A stretch of DNA of 64,000 nucleotides from Vicingaceae bacterium (GCA_026003395.1 BPHE01000001.1:122731-186730), one strand, 5' to 3'; positions 37,880 through 46,387 are shown, counted from the first letter of the stretch. Notes: generated by a model from the sequence alone, not told the origin. Made by a program: numbers and translations.

Positions 37880-38630
37880 ATGAAAAAATCAAGAAGAAAA
37901 TTCAGTGCGGCTTTTAAAGCGAAAGTTGCTTTGGAAGCGATCAAAGAAAAGGAAACTTTGAGCCAATTGGCCAAACGTTTCGAAGTACATCCGAATCAAA
38001 TTTCACAATGGAAGCGGGAATTCATCGAGAATTGTTCGAAAGTGTTTGATGAGAGCAGTCAAAACAAGCAGGATGCTACAGACCTTAAAGAACTCTACAC
38101 CAAAATTGAGAAGTTGAAAAAAGAGAATGATTTTTTAAAAAAGAAGATTAAAGAAAATGGGGCTATGAAAACCTTGTGCAAATTAGTAGATAGGAATAAC
38201 AAGCAATTAAGTGTTCGTCGTCAGTGTGCGCTTTTGGGCATAAACAGAAGCAGCTTGTATTATAAGCCCTTGGGAGAGAATAAAGAGAATCTGAAACTAA
38301 TGGAGATCATAGAGCGGCTGTATATGGAGGACCCGACACTTGGTGTAATAGGTATGCAAAAAAAGTTAAAGGAAATGGGGATGAAATACAATGTAAAAAG
38401 AATCCGGCGATTGATGAGAAAGATGGGTATCACCCCGTTATATCCTAAACGAAATCCAATCTAATTGGTGAAAACGGAATATGTTTATCCCTACTTGTTG
38501 ATGAGGCTAAAGACAAAAAACCGAATCAAGTATATGAAGGCATCCGTCGTTTTATTGACAGGTATCACCATCGGTAACATCAGAGAATCAAAAGAAAAAG
38601 ACCGGTAGATCTTTACTTACAAGCTGCTTA
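37880..38630 (+). pseudogene. IS3-family transposase, internally deleted
   Basis: The readable part (37880-38464, 194 residues) begins with the OrfA helix-turn-helix (FSAAFKAKVALEAIKEKETL; HPNQISQWKREF) and leucine-zipper-like KKENDFLKKKIKENG, then continues in the same frame into OrfB (LSVRRQCALLGINRSSLYYK; NVKRIRRLMRKMGITPLYPK) before a stop. Past the stop, YVYPYLL is still readable, then in another frame PNQVYEG and RRFIDRYHHR and the IS3 C-terminal RPVDLYLQAA to 38630. The whole DDE catalytic region between PNQV and YEG is missing, so the protein cannot transpose. Confidence 0.8.
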
Positions 38631-38776
38631 GTGATGAAATTTAAAAAACAAATAATCGTTTCAATTAAAAATTACTTATCTTTAGCCTATAGATTGGGGA
38701 GAAGCTCACTCCTCATAATCAATGAGTTTCTTGTCTTTTTCCGCATTTGCCCCAATGGTTTGAATAGAAGGCCCTT

Positions 38777-39352
38777 TTAATGGGGTTTATTTTTTGTTGG
38801 TAGCTTTAGTTTTATCATTGTGTCAAAACCAATTGTCAATCCGACTGCTGTGCCAATAAGAGCTGGTCTCATAATACTTGTATACCTTTTTGAGTTGAAA
38901 TTATTTGGTGCACTTCTGTCAATAGAGACAAGCGGAGCAATAATTAATGCTGTAAACAATGAAACGCCTCCAAGAGATGCAAAAACGAATAAACCTTTCG
39001 ACTCATAGCTTAAATAATCAATTGAATTAATTGGAATAGATGTTTTATAAGGCGTTTCGTAAATGAAATATTTACTGAAGGTAAAATTCTCCTTAACCAA
39101 TTTAAAATCTTCAAACGACATATTAATTATTAATAATGAATCGTTTAAATCAATCAAATCTCCTGATTGAATATGAGTAGTGTCTTTGTTATATGAAACT
39201 ACTTCAATGTAAGTACCTTGTTTCAATTTTTTGATTTTCCCATTATTGTACTTTTCAAATTCAAACTTTTGCTTATTCCTAGGTATATCAGATTCTTGTG
39301 AAAACACATAAATAACGACAAATAGAAGATATGTTAGTACTATTAGTCTCAT
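38777..39352 (-). CDS. Hypothetical membrane-associated protein
   Basis: 191 residues from the ATG at 39352. A signal peptide or N-terminal membrane segment (about 1-18, MRLIVLTYLLFVVIYVFSQ) is followed by a mixed domain with GDLIDLNDSLLIINMS and PINSIDYLSYESKG. There are two hydrophobic segments near 125-145 and 165-180 with a Gly-rich pattern (IGTAVGLTIGF). The middle resembles the small DUF-type domains that read GDxxxxxDxxLxI before a membrane anchor, but I cannot name a family. It lies between the IS relic and the attC-like structure and could itself be a cassette gene. Confidence 0.65.
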   Translation of the reverse strand: MRLIVLTYLLFVVIYVFSQESDIPRNKQKFEFEKYNNGKIKKLKQGTYIEVVSYNKDTTHIQSGDLIDLNDSLLIINMSFEDFKLVKENFTFSKYFIYETPYKTSIPINSIDYLSYESKGLFVFASLGGVSLFTALIIAPLVSIDRSAPNNFNSKRYTSIMRPALIGTAVGLTIGFDTMIKLKLPTKNKPH

Positions 39353-39362
39353 TTTTTCTATT

Positions 39363-39497
39363 GCTGGCAACGGTGAGTATAAGCGTAGTGCGGGTTATTA
39401 TTGCACCTTACTTTCAATTTACACCTATGGTTTATTATTGTTAAGATATTCATATCTTGTATTTTGACCCGCATCACGCTTATACATTGTTGTGTGC
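39363..39497. other. attC-like imperfect inverted repeat (candidate integron-cassette recombination site)
   Basis: TATAAGCGTAGTGCGGGT (39378-39395) pairs with ACCCGCATCACGCTTATA (39467-39484), 16 of 18 positions complementary. The outer boxes are GCTGGCAAC (39363-39371) and GTTGTGTGC (39489-39497), the second lying inside the end of the subtilase gene. Paired inner arms plus outer AAC/GTT boxes are the architecture of attC sites. The minus-strand 9-mer at 43007-43015, GTTGTGGGC, is complementary to the 39489-39497 box on the cassette strand at 8 of 9 positions, as expected for the two ends of one cassette. The boxes do not fully match the GTTRRRY consensus, so this is a candidate only. Confidence 0.5.
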
Positions 39498-41984
39498 TGT
39501 GCTTATTTCAATCGGAATTTTTTGTTCTACTTGTAATGCTACAGGAGTGTAAATATCAACATCTTGTTCCTCCGTTTCAATACTGATAATTAAGGAATAT
39601 CTTGTTCTATTATTAACCTTTTCTAAATGTGGTCTTTCTCTCCACCAGCCTATACTTGGATAAATTGCAATCAAATTGGATGAAGCCAGTTCAATCGCAG
39701 TACCTTGCCAGATATCTGAATGTATTGAACCTTTATCTCGATTTTGTCCAATCATCCAATGGTCAGAAGCGCTTTCCGTATTGGGGTGCCCATGTTCATC
39801 GTCTCTTACTGCCTTATTTATTCGTCTTATAAATTCATCCTCGCTTTCTGTTGGAGAATTGATGTTAAATCTTAAACCATAAGAGGGATAACGGTATCTA
39901 TCTTTCCATCCAATCTCTCCCGGTCCCGGTTCAACAAAATAGGAAAGGGTTATTCTCATTTTAACTTCCACTTCCCCAAGCTCTTGCAATACCTGTGTTG
40001 GCCAGGGGAGTCTATATAAATGCATCTCATTTGTCTTTGGTTGCTTCTCTCTTTCTTTGATAAATGGTTGTATTTCCGCTTCGGCTATGAGTGTTAAGCT
40101 GTTTGAAGCACAAAATAATGCCTTGTCAATATTAGGCACGCCATATCCTGCTATTCTTAATAGTTGCAGTATTTCTCTTTTTGAAGCAGGATTTTGAACA
40201 AATTGCCTGAATAACGCTTTCGGCCAATTAGCTGAATGTACAATTAACCCTCGAATTGTTTCCGGCCAATAGTCCGGATACATGGCTTGAATGCGTGCAG
40301 CAAAATTGGCAGCTTGTGCTGTTGCAGCACTGGTCATATTAAATGGTTCAAAAAGACGGTGAGTGGGTTTATAATAAGTTGAAATAAGAGAGAGGTCGTT
40401 GCATTCAGTCCACATATTAGTATTATCAACAGCAACATTTCCCCCTTCAAAAACCACTTCCGGTTTTATTGGCCATTTACTTTCCCAGGTTAATGATGAA
40501 GTGGTAAAAGGAGAAATCTGATTTTGTTGAGCTAATGGTTGGTAATTAATTAGGTTAGAATGTGTTAAATCTGTCAATTTAGTGAATGCCCCAACAGTTA
40601 ACGCATTCCAAGATTGTCCGGGATCGTGAATCGAATCTGTTAATTGATTATGAGGATAATTAGTGATTTGATTAAAATCTGTAATATTTCCTGCCGCAAG
40701 TATTATCAGTCGTTTTTCATTGTCAAAAGCACCCGATGTAATATTATCAATGGCACCTGACCACGAGGTTGGTCGCCCCCTATCACGAGTATCAGAAGCA
40801 GTTACAGCGGAACAAATTATCCTTTTTTTCTTAGGAGAATTGATTTCAGCAAGACTAATAGCTTGTGATGTAATGTCTCCCCAAAGTTCAGGGTCATTTT
40901 TCCCTACTGGTGGCAATATTTTTACAGACTCTAACCTATGATATAAGATAACCCTATCAGAACTTTCAAAGAGTTCTTGCAAATTATTGTAAGCAGCTAC
41001 TCCCGCCATTAGAGTTCCATGACCATTATGATCGTGTGTGCCCCATTCAGATTTAACGGATAAACAGTCTGAATCATTTAATACAGGTGTTATTAACGGA
41101 TGCCCATTATTTACGCCTGTATCCAAAAGACAAATTGTCACTTGTGATTCTTCATCAATAGATAATCTATTTAATAAGTCATCAATCCATTCTTGTTGTT
41201 CGAAAGGTTCTAAATTCAAAAAGAATTCAGCAGTATCTTTTGCTTTTCTATACTCTGCAATATCGTCCGATAATCTAGAAAGGTTTTGCAGTTGTTCTCT
41301 ATTTACTAGAACAAGTTTTACAATTCTTTCCGGAAATTTTATATAACCGAAATTTGAATTTATCTGTTGTTCTGATAAAATAGTTTCAAAGTTCTCTAAA
41401 ACATTTTCTTCATACTCCTTTTTACTTCTCAACCAGACCTCGCACCATTCGGGCTGCTCCTCAGGTATTAAATTCTTGTCATCTGTCCAAAAGGATTCTA
41501 TTAATAGGGCTGTCCTAAGCTCTTCTATGGAATTGATTAAATCAGCATTTCTGGGTTTCCCTGTTTTAGTTTCCTCTTCTAAATACTTCTCTACTTTCCT
41601 AAAAAAGAATTCTCTTTTATCTCTTGGAATAAAAACTGTTGCTAATGTTGTTTCTACTTCTTCGTTATGGATACTTCTAGTTTCGGTTCGTACGTTGCAA
41701 AGTCGTATCCCCTGTCTTAAATCCTCAAGACTTTTGATCATCAATTCAAATCCGGGAGAACTTATGAATTCCAAATAAATACCTGTCCTTTCCGGATAAG
41801 CTACCAAAAATTCATTTTCTGACTCCTGCCAAGCTTGCTCTAATTGTTGATAAATTCTTGCTCCATGTTGCCTTCTATTTCTTTCAGGTATCCTGGGACG
41901 GTTTCCCCCAGAACGAACAGAAGTATAATTAAAATGTGCATCAGGGCCTGATAATTTTATATGCTTAAATAAATTTGCTTCCAT
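39480..41984 (-). CDS. Subtilisin-family serine protease, IetS-like (anti-phage)
   Basis: 834 residues, no signal peptide. The S8 catalytic set is complete: Asp288 in LLDTGVN, His322 in DHNGHGTLMAG, the oxyanion Asn433 in LAAGNITD and Ser552 in NMTSAATAQAANFAA. A long N-terminal region (about 1-280) with no recognised fold precedes the protease and may be a sensor or inhibitor; about 200 residues of beta-rich sequence follow it. It starts inside the stop codon of the AAA gene (TAATG). A cytoplasmic subtilase paired with a small AAA ATPase is the IetAS defence system described by Gao and colleagues in 2020. Its 3' end overlaps an attC-like arm. Confidence 0.85.
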   Translation of the reverse strand: MEANLFKHIKLSGPDAHFNYTSVRSGGNRPRIPERNRRQHGARIYQQLEQAWQESENEFLVAYPERTGIYLEFISSPGFELMIKSLEDLRQGIRLCNVRTETRSIHNEEVETTLATVFIPRDKREFFFRKVEKYLEEETKTGKPRNADLINSIEELRTALLIESFWTDDKNLIPEEQPEWCEVWLRSKKEYEENVLENFETILSEQQINSNFGYIKFPERIVKLVLVNREQLQNLSRLSDDIAEYRKAKDTAEFFLNLEPFEQQEWIDDLLNRLSIDEESQVTICLLDTGVNNGHPLITPVLNDSDCLSVKSEWGTHDHNGHGTLMAGVAAYNNLQELFESSDRVILYHRLESVKILPPVGKNDPELWGDITSQAISLAEINSPKKKRIICSAVTASDTRDRGRPTSWSGAIDNITSGAFDNEKRLIILAAGNITDFNQITNYPHNQLTDSIHDPGQSWNALTVGAFTKLTDLTHSNLINYQPLAQQNQISPFTTSSLTWESKWPIKPEVVFEGGNVAVDNTNMWTECNDLSLISTYYKPTHRLFEPFNMTSAATAQAANFAARIQAMYPDYWPETIRGLIVHSANWPKALFRQFVQNPASKREILQLLRIAGYGVPNIDKALFCASNSLTLIAEAEIQPFIKEREKQPKTNEMHLYRLPWPTQVLQELGEVEVKMRITLSYFVEPGPGEIGWKDRYRYPSYGLRFNINSPTESEDEFIRRINKAVRDDEHGHPNTESASDHWMIGQNRDKGSIHSDIWQGTAIELASSNLIAIYPSIGWWRERPHLEKVNNRTRYSLIISIETEEQDVDIYTPVALQVEQKIPIEISTAHNNV

Positions 41985-42952
41985 TACTTATTCATCCCTT
42001 TATGAGCATTAAGTCTTTGCTCCAACATTTTAATAATTACTTTTGTAGTCGTCTTTTTTTGGTTTGCCAAAATTGATTTTTTTATTGCATCGGTACAGGC
42101 TAAAACGATTTCAGCGTGACTAAGAGATATGCTTTTATTCAATATTGATTCCCAATCAATTTTTGCAGGCTTAAACGAACCCAGAGTATTTAATATAAGT
42201 TTCTTTATTTCATCTTTATTGGGTTTTTCATAGTATAAAACATCATCAAATCTTCTAAACAATGCCTTATCCAGTAGTTTAGGATTGTTGGTTGCGGCAA
42301 TTATAAGACTGTCTGAAGGATCAAGTTCAATAAATTGTAAAAATGAATTAAGCACCCTACGCATTTCACCAACATCATTATCTAAAGATCGTTCACCGCC
42401 TATGGCATCAAACTCATCGAAAAGATATACTCCATGTTCCTTTTCAATCAAATCAAATATCTGGCGCAATTTAGCACTTGTCTCACCCATGAATTTTGTA
42501 ACTAATTTATCTACCTGAATAATATATAATGGTAAGTGTAATTCATAAGCTAAAACCTTTGCGGTCATTGTTTTTCCTGTTCCAGGGGGACCTATCAATA
42601 GAATTTTCCTTCGATGGCTCAGCCCAAACGATTTTAGTTTAGACTGTTGTCTGTATTCTTGAATTACCAAATTTATTCGCTCTTCTAATTCTGAATGTAT
42701 TACTAGAGAGTTTTTTGATACTTCAGGTTTCTCCAGCAATACTAACCCCTTTAAGTCTTGCGGGAATCTTAATATTTTAGGACCACCCTTTTTGCGTTCT
42801 AATTCAACTATTTCACGTATAGAATGAGCTAATGCAGTATGACCTTTTTTTGCTTCGTGAGCAGCTAATTGCAAAGCTATAGTATAAAATCTTTCTGGCT
42901 CATTACTGAAATGAGCTTTAATTAGAGATTTTAATTGTTCAGCCGTTGCCAT
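41984..42952 (-). CDS. AAA ATPase, IetA-like (anti-phage)
   Basis: 322 residues. An N-terminal helical part (about 1-80) is followed by one AAA domain: Walker A GPPGTGKT (121-128), Walker B VYLFDEFD (175-182), sensor 1 ATNN (220-223) and arginine finger region FRRFDD (232-237). The closest family shape is the FtsH/ClpX-adjacent ATPases that accompany subtilases in IetAS. The ATPase presumably controls or feeds the protease encoded 1 nt downstream; how infection is sensed is unknown. A promoter is visible 20 nt upstream, so the pair carries its own expression signal. Confidence 0.87.
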   Translation of the reverse strand: MATAEQLKSLIKAHFSNEPERFYTIALQLAAHEAKKGHTALAHSIREIVELERKKGGPKILRFPQDLKGLVLLEKPEVSKNSLVIHSELEERINLVIQEYRQQSKLKSFGLSHRRKILLIGPPGTGKTMTAKVLAYELHLPLYIIQVDKLVTKFMGETSAKLRQIFDLIEKEHGVYLFDEFDAIGGERSLDNDVGEMRRVLNSFLQFIELDPSDSLIIAATNNPKLLDKALFRRFDDVLYYEKPNKDEIKKLILNTLGSFKPAKIDWESILNKSISLSHAEIVLACTDAIKKSILANQKKTTTKVIIKMLEQRLNAHKGMNK

Positions 42953-42972
42953 TTTATTTTCCTTTTATTTTC

Positions 42973-43002
42973 CAAAAGTATGAATATTTTATCATTTTTA
43001 AA
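42973..43002 (-). promoter_or_regulatory. Predicted promoter of the AAA-subtilase pair
   Basis: On the minus strand, TTTA (42999-43002), 18 nt spacing, then TACTTTTG (42973-42980), an exact -7 consensus fit. Transcription would start about 15 nt before the ATG at 42952. Between this promoter and the recombinase remnant (43003-43088) only the GTTGTGGGC box at 43007-43015 stands out. Confidence 0.55.
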
Positions 43003-43006
43003 CGTA

Positions 43007-43015
43007 GCCCACAAC
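43007..43015 (-). other. Candidate cassette boundary box
   Basis: The minus strand reads GTTGTGGGC, similar to GTTGCCAGC at the other boundary (39363-39371, minus strand) and complementary at 8 of 9 positions to the box inside the subtilase 3' end. It lies upstream of the AAA promoter, where a cassette's first junction would be expected. Confidence 0.35.
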
Positions 43016-43088
43016 ATCCGAATAAAAACCAATATTGCCTTTAAACCGCTATATCCGCACATTATATAAATTTTTGTTCTTAAATAAA

Positions 43089-43306
43089 CTAATCCATCAA
43101 TTGAGATTTAATATTTGCAAGGGTCTTATTACTTACATGCGTGTAAACAGTAGTGGTTTCAATGCGGTGATGACCCGGTAGTTTCTGGATGTAATGGATA
43201 TCTGTTCCGCTTAAAATATTTCTCACACATTCCGTACTGTATTTTTTTCTGTCGGGAACTTCAAACAACCAATAATTAAGTTTGAGCTCTTCAATAAATT
43301 TTTTTT
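43089..43306 (-). pseudogene. Tyrosine recombinase (XerD/integrase-like) C-terminal remnant
   Basis: The minus strand reads about 70 codons to the stop at 43089, beginning EELKLNYWLFEVPDRKKYST and ending with the family tail GTDIHYIQKLPGHHRIETTT then VYTHVSNKTLANIKS. The tail carries the last catalytic residues (the HxxxxT region and the nucleophile Tyr in VYTHV). The segment that normally lies between KYSxxxVxNI and SGTDI, with the RHSFAT active-site box, is missing, and a stop lies just upstream, so it is inactive. It sits directly beyond the proposed outer edge of the AAA-subtilase cassette. Confidence 0.8.
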
Positions 43307-43582
43307 ATAAGAGAAACCATACTATTGCTTAATATCGTTATTCTATCTTTCTTTCCCTTCTCTCTACATACAAAAATAATCTTTTTTTTCAAAATCAATG
43401 TCATTTATTCTTAAATTTATTTGTTCTTTCCTGCATAAGCCTGACGAATACAATAATCCAATGAAACATTTTAATACTCGCCAAAATTTAACTCTTCAGA
43501 GAAGTTTAAAAAAAGTGATTAAATTATCCTTTAAAACTGAAAATCTATTAAAGAGATTTTTACAGATCAATAAAAGTTATAT

Positions 43583-43606
43583 TTATTTAATCATTTGCTT
43601 AAATAA
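43583..43606 (+). promoter_or_regulatory. Candidate ArsR operator over the mer promoter
   Basis: TTATTTAA-N8-TTAAATAA, a perfect 8+8 dyad. Its spacer contains the -33 TTTG of the mer promoter. A dyad covering the -33 element suits a repressor of the ArsR/SmtB type, whose gene follows 46 nt downstream. The rest of the 346-nt gap from 43307 is AT-rich with no recognisable gene. Confidence 0.45.
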
Positions 43607-43625
43607 TAAAATTATTATATCTTTG
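43594..43625 (+). promoter_or_regulatory. Predicted promoter of the mer operon
   Basis: TTTG (43594-43597), 20 nt spacing, TATCTTTG (43618-43625). Both boxes match the Bacteroidota consensus exactly, the best promoter in the window. It would start transcription about 20 nt before the arsR ATG. Confidence 0.75.
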
Positions 43626-43652
43626 CTACATTATTTACTTTATCACTAAAAA

Positions 43653-44030
43653 ATGAAAAACGAACAAACTTGTATCAGAATTTTTGCCGACAAAGTGCAA
43701 ATAGACAATTGTAAAAAAATCATTCAAAAAAATGAAGAAGCCTTCTCTCGGCTGAGTGCTCTTTTGGCTTTAGCCGGAAACGATGTGCGATTGAAAATTT
43801 TGTACCTTCTCCATGAGGAGAAAGAATTATGTCCTTGCGACCTTGCAGATATCCTCGGTATGAGCATTCCGGCCATTTCGCAACACCTCCGCAAACTCAA
43901 AGACGGGAATATGATTGAAGGCAGAAGGGAAGGACAAACCATCTTCTATTCTTTGAAAGATAACCAAGCGGAATTGATTCAAATGTTATGCAAGCAATTT
44001 ATAATTCCTTCAAAAAAGCAAACCGTATGA
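43653..44030 (+). CDS. ArsR/SmtB-family metal-responsive repressor of the mer operon
   Basis: 125 residues with a winged helix. The recognition helix reads SIPAISQHLRKLKDGNMI (about 71-88). The metal site in the alpha-3 helix is ELCPCDLADIL with Cys60 and Cys62, the ArsR/CadC-type thiolate pair; Cys7 and Cys20 in the N-terminal arm could add ligands. It heads arsR-merTP-merA and overlaps merTP by 4 nt, so it probably senses Hg(II) in place of the usual MerR. A dyad over the promoter is the likely operator. Confidence 0.9.
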   Translation: MKNEQTCIRIFADKVQIDNCKKIIQKNEEAFSRLSALLALAGNDVRLKILYLLHEEKELCPCDLADILGMSIPAISQHLRKLKDGNMIEGRREGQTIFYSLKDNQAELIQMLCKQFIIPSKKQTV

Positions 44031-44698
44031 AACCAAAAACCAACAAACTTCTTGGTGCGGGCGTAGTTTCCGCCATAGCCGCATCGCTTTGCTGTATCAC
44101 ACCGGTTTTGGCTCTTATTTCAGGCGCGTCGGGCATTGCCTCTGCGTTTTCCTGGTTAGAACCTGCAAGACCGTTTCTTATCGGCATTACCGTTTTGGTG
44201 CTGGGATTTGCGTGGTATCAAAAACTCAAACCGCGAACTCCCGAAGAAATTCATTGCGCCTGCGAAGAAGACGAAAAAACACCTTTTTTGCAAACCAAAG
44301 CTTTTTTGGGAATTGTTACTCTATTTGCAATTCTTATGATGGCTTTTCCTTATTACGGTCATCTTTTGTACCCAAAAACAGACAAGCAAGTTGTTGTGGT
44401 TTCTTCCGACAATTTAGAAGAAGTCGTTTTTAATGTAAGCGGCATGACTTGCGCCGGTTGCGAAGAACATGTTAAACATGCCGTTGGTGAGCTGCCGGGC
44501 ATTATAGCAGTGTCTGCCAACAGCAACGAAGGAATTGCAAAAGTAAAATTTGACCGTTCGGCCGTAAATAAAAAAAGCATTGTCGGTGCCATCAACAAAA
44601 CCGGATATAAAGTTACGGGAGAAATGACAAATTCCAACCCCGGACACGGCAAACCGGGGCATATTTGCGGACCAGAAGGTTGTAAAAAAATTAACTAA
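44027..44698 (+). CDS. merTP: Mercuric transport fusion protein MerTP
   Basis: 223 residues. The N-terminal MerT-like part has three membrane segments with the vicinal pair CC at 22-23 in helix 1 and a cytoplasmic Cys77/Cys79 pair (HCACEE). It is fused to a MerP-like heavy-metal-associated domain (about 132-205) with GMTCAGC (Cys142, Cys145). Hg(II) is passed from the HMA domain across the inner membrane to MerA. The start at 44027 overlaps the arsR stop; a longer frame from 43988 is only the arsR shadow. The tail HGKPGHICGPEGCKKIN has two further cysteines. Confidence 0.92.
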   Translation: MKPKTNKLLGAGVVSAIAASLCCITPVLALISGASGIASAFSWLEPARPFLIGITVLVLGFAWYQKLKPRTPEEIHCACEEDEKTPFLQTKAFLGIVTLFAILMMAFPYYGHLLYPKTDKQVVVVSSDNLEEVVFNVSGMTCAGCEEHVKHAVGELPGIIAVSANSNEGIAKVKFDRSAVNKKSIVGAINKTGYKVTGEMTNSNPGHGKPGHICGPEGCKKIN

Positions 44699-44734
44699 CC
44701 TTTTTAAATTTAACTCATTACATTAAATCTCAAT

Positions 44735-46387
44735 ATGAAACAAGAATCCATAAAGCTGTATATCACCGGAATGACCTGTGAGCACTGTGCCATAGGAATT
44801 GAAAAATTGCTTGCACAAAAAAAAGGTATTGCCAAAGTTAGCGTAAGCTATCCGGATGCTACGTGTGAATGTAGTTTTGACCCTGCAGAAACTAGCAAAG
44901 AGGAAATTATTCAAACCATCAATGCTACCAAAAACTATCGGGTGAAAGAAGATTTTGCCAAAGCACCCAGGCCGGATAGACATATGTATGACCTCATTAT
45001 TATTGGCGGTGGTTCTGCCGCTTTTTCGGCTGCCATCAAAGCCGAAAGTTTAGGACTGAAAACCTTGATGGTAAACGCCGGGCCGGATTTTGGAGGCACA
45101 TGCGTGAATGTAGGATGTGTACCTTCAAAATTCTTAATCCGGGCCGGAGAAGCTGCTTATCATGCCTCTCATTCAAATTTTGCCGGTATTCGTCCCAAAG
45201 GTGTGGATATTGATTTTGCCCAAATCATCAAAGAGAAGAAAAAATTGGTAAATGAGTTGCAGCAGAAAAAATATTTGGATGTGGTAAAAGATTTTCGCCA
45301 TTTGACCATGTTGAAAGGTTGGGCCACCTTTAAAGATGCACATACTATTGAAGTGAACGGTAACGAATACAAAGCATTGAAGTTTCTGATTGCCACGGGA
45401 AGCAGCACAAACATTCCATCCATTGAGGGATTGGCCGACACCGGCTATTTGACTAACGACACCCTGTTTGATTTGGAAAAGAAACCGGAGAGTATGACCA
45501 TTTTAGGTGCCGGATATATCGGGCTGGAAATTGCCACCGCATATAGTCGCCTGGGGGTTAAAGTACGAATCATCGAATTTACCGGACGTGTGTTGCGTTC
45601 ACAAACTCCTGATATCAGCGAAGTTTTGGAAATGGAAATGAAAAAAGAAGGCATTGAGATTTTGCCGGATTTCAGAGTTGTGAAATTTGAGAAAAAAGGC
45701 AACGACATAATCATTCATTGCAAACGCCCCGATGGTGGCATCGTGCAAATCGTGGAAAATGGAAAAATTGTAGTGGCCACTGGCAGAAAACCCAACACCG
45801 AACAAGCCGGGCTGGAAAAAATTGGACTGTCTTTAACACCAAGCGGACATATTGCCGTGAATGACAAATTAGAAACCGGCATTCCACATATTTATGCCGC
45901 AGGAGATGTGGCAAATACACCTGCTTTTGTTTATACCGCTGCTTACGAAGGAAAAGTTGCCGTAGAAAATGCATTTACCGGAGCAAACATTCGTGTGGAT
46001 TATTCTTCGTTGCCATGGGTGGTATTTACCGACCCTCAGGTGGCTGGCGCAGGATTGGACGAAATTGAAGCTGCAAATCGAAATATCCCTTATGAAGTTT
46101 CCAAATTGCCTCTCACCGAAGTACCGAGGTCAATAACAGCCAACAACACCAGAGGATTTATCAAACTCATCAAAAATTCCGAAACCGGGCATTTAATAGG
46201 CGCAAGAGTGGTTGCATCGGAGGGAGGAGAACTTATCCAGCTTTTGAGCATGGCCATTAAATATAAAATCCCTGTGAAAGATTTGGCCGGAAATCTTTAC
46301 CCCTATTTAACACTGAGCGAAGGCATCAAGTTAGCTGCTCTGGCGTTTGAAAAAGATGTTTCGAAATTGAGCTGCTGTGCGGGTTAA
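44735..46387 (+). CDS. merA: Mercuric reductase
   Basis: NADPH-dependent flavoprotein reducing Hg(II) to volatile Hg(0). 550 residues: N-terminal HMA domain with GMTCEHC (Cys15, Cys18), FAD-binding GGGSAAFSAAIKA, redox-active GGTCVNVGCVPSK (Cys123, Cys128), NADPH-binding GAGYIGLEIA and the C-terminal vicinal Cys547-Cys548 that hands over Hg. All expected cysteines are present, so the enzyme should be active. It lies 36 nt after merTP. No merB follows, so organomercurial resistance is not indicated. No terminator is seen in the 43-nt convergent gap downstream. Confidence 0.96.
   Translation: MKQESIKLYITGMTCEHCAIGIEKLLAQKKGIAKVSVSYPDATCECSFDPAETSKEEIIQTINATKNYRVKEDFAKAPRPDRHMYDLIIIGGGSAAFSAAIKAESLGLKTLMVNAGPDFGGTCVNVGCVPSKFLIRAGEAAYHASHSNFAGIRPKGVDIDFAQIIKEKKKLVNELQQKKYLDVVKDFRHLTMLKGWATFKDAHTIEVNGNEYKALKFLIATGSSTNIPSIEGLADTGYLTNDTLFDLEKKPESMTILGAGYIGLEIATAYSRLGVKVRIIEFTGRVLRSQTPDISEVLEMEMKKEGIEILPDFRVVKFEKKGNDIIIHCKRPDGGIVQIVENGKIVVATGRKPNTEQAGLEKIGLSLTPSGHIAVNDKLETGIPHIYAAGDVANTPAFVYTAAYEGKVAVENAFTGANIRVDYSSLPWVVFTDPQVAGAGLDEIEAANRNIPYEVSKLPLTEVPRSITANNTRGFIKLIKNSETGHLIGARVVASEGGELIQLLSMAIKYKIPVKDLAGNLYPYLTLSEGIKLAALAFEKDVSKLSCCAG

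Larger units (their letters stand above)
37754..38702 (+). mobile_element. Degenerate IS3-family insertion sequence
   Basis: The element contains an IS3-family transposase relic with its catalytic core deleted. Its left end, AAGTGTAATACTCCCC at 37800, is preceded by an abutting diverged copy beginning AAGTGCAATACCCC at 37754. A right end is only faintly visible: TTGGGGAG near 38694-38701 matches the complement of the left-end CTCCCCAA but not the outer bases. No target-site duplication could be recognised, so the limits are approximate. The 312 nt after the transposase stop hold the C-terminal remnant and otherwise nothing recognisable. Confidence 0.65.

Noticed and set aside
38690..38710. 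Right terminal inverted repeat of the IS3 relic
   Set aside because: Only TTGGGGAG agrees with the left end; the outer bases do not match, so the boundary is given as approximate and not as a separate feature.
43398..43649. 83-codon open frame upstream of arsR
   Set aside because: Extreme AT composition, no family resemblance, and it runs through the mer promoter and operator.
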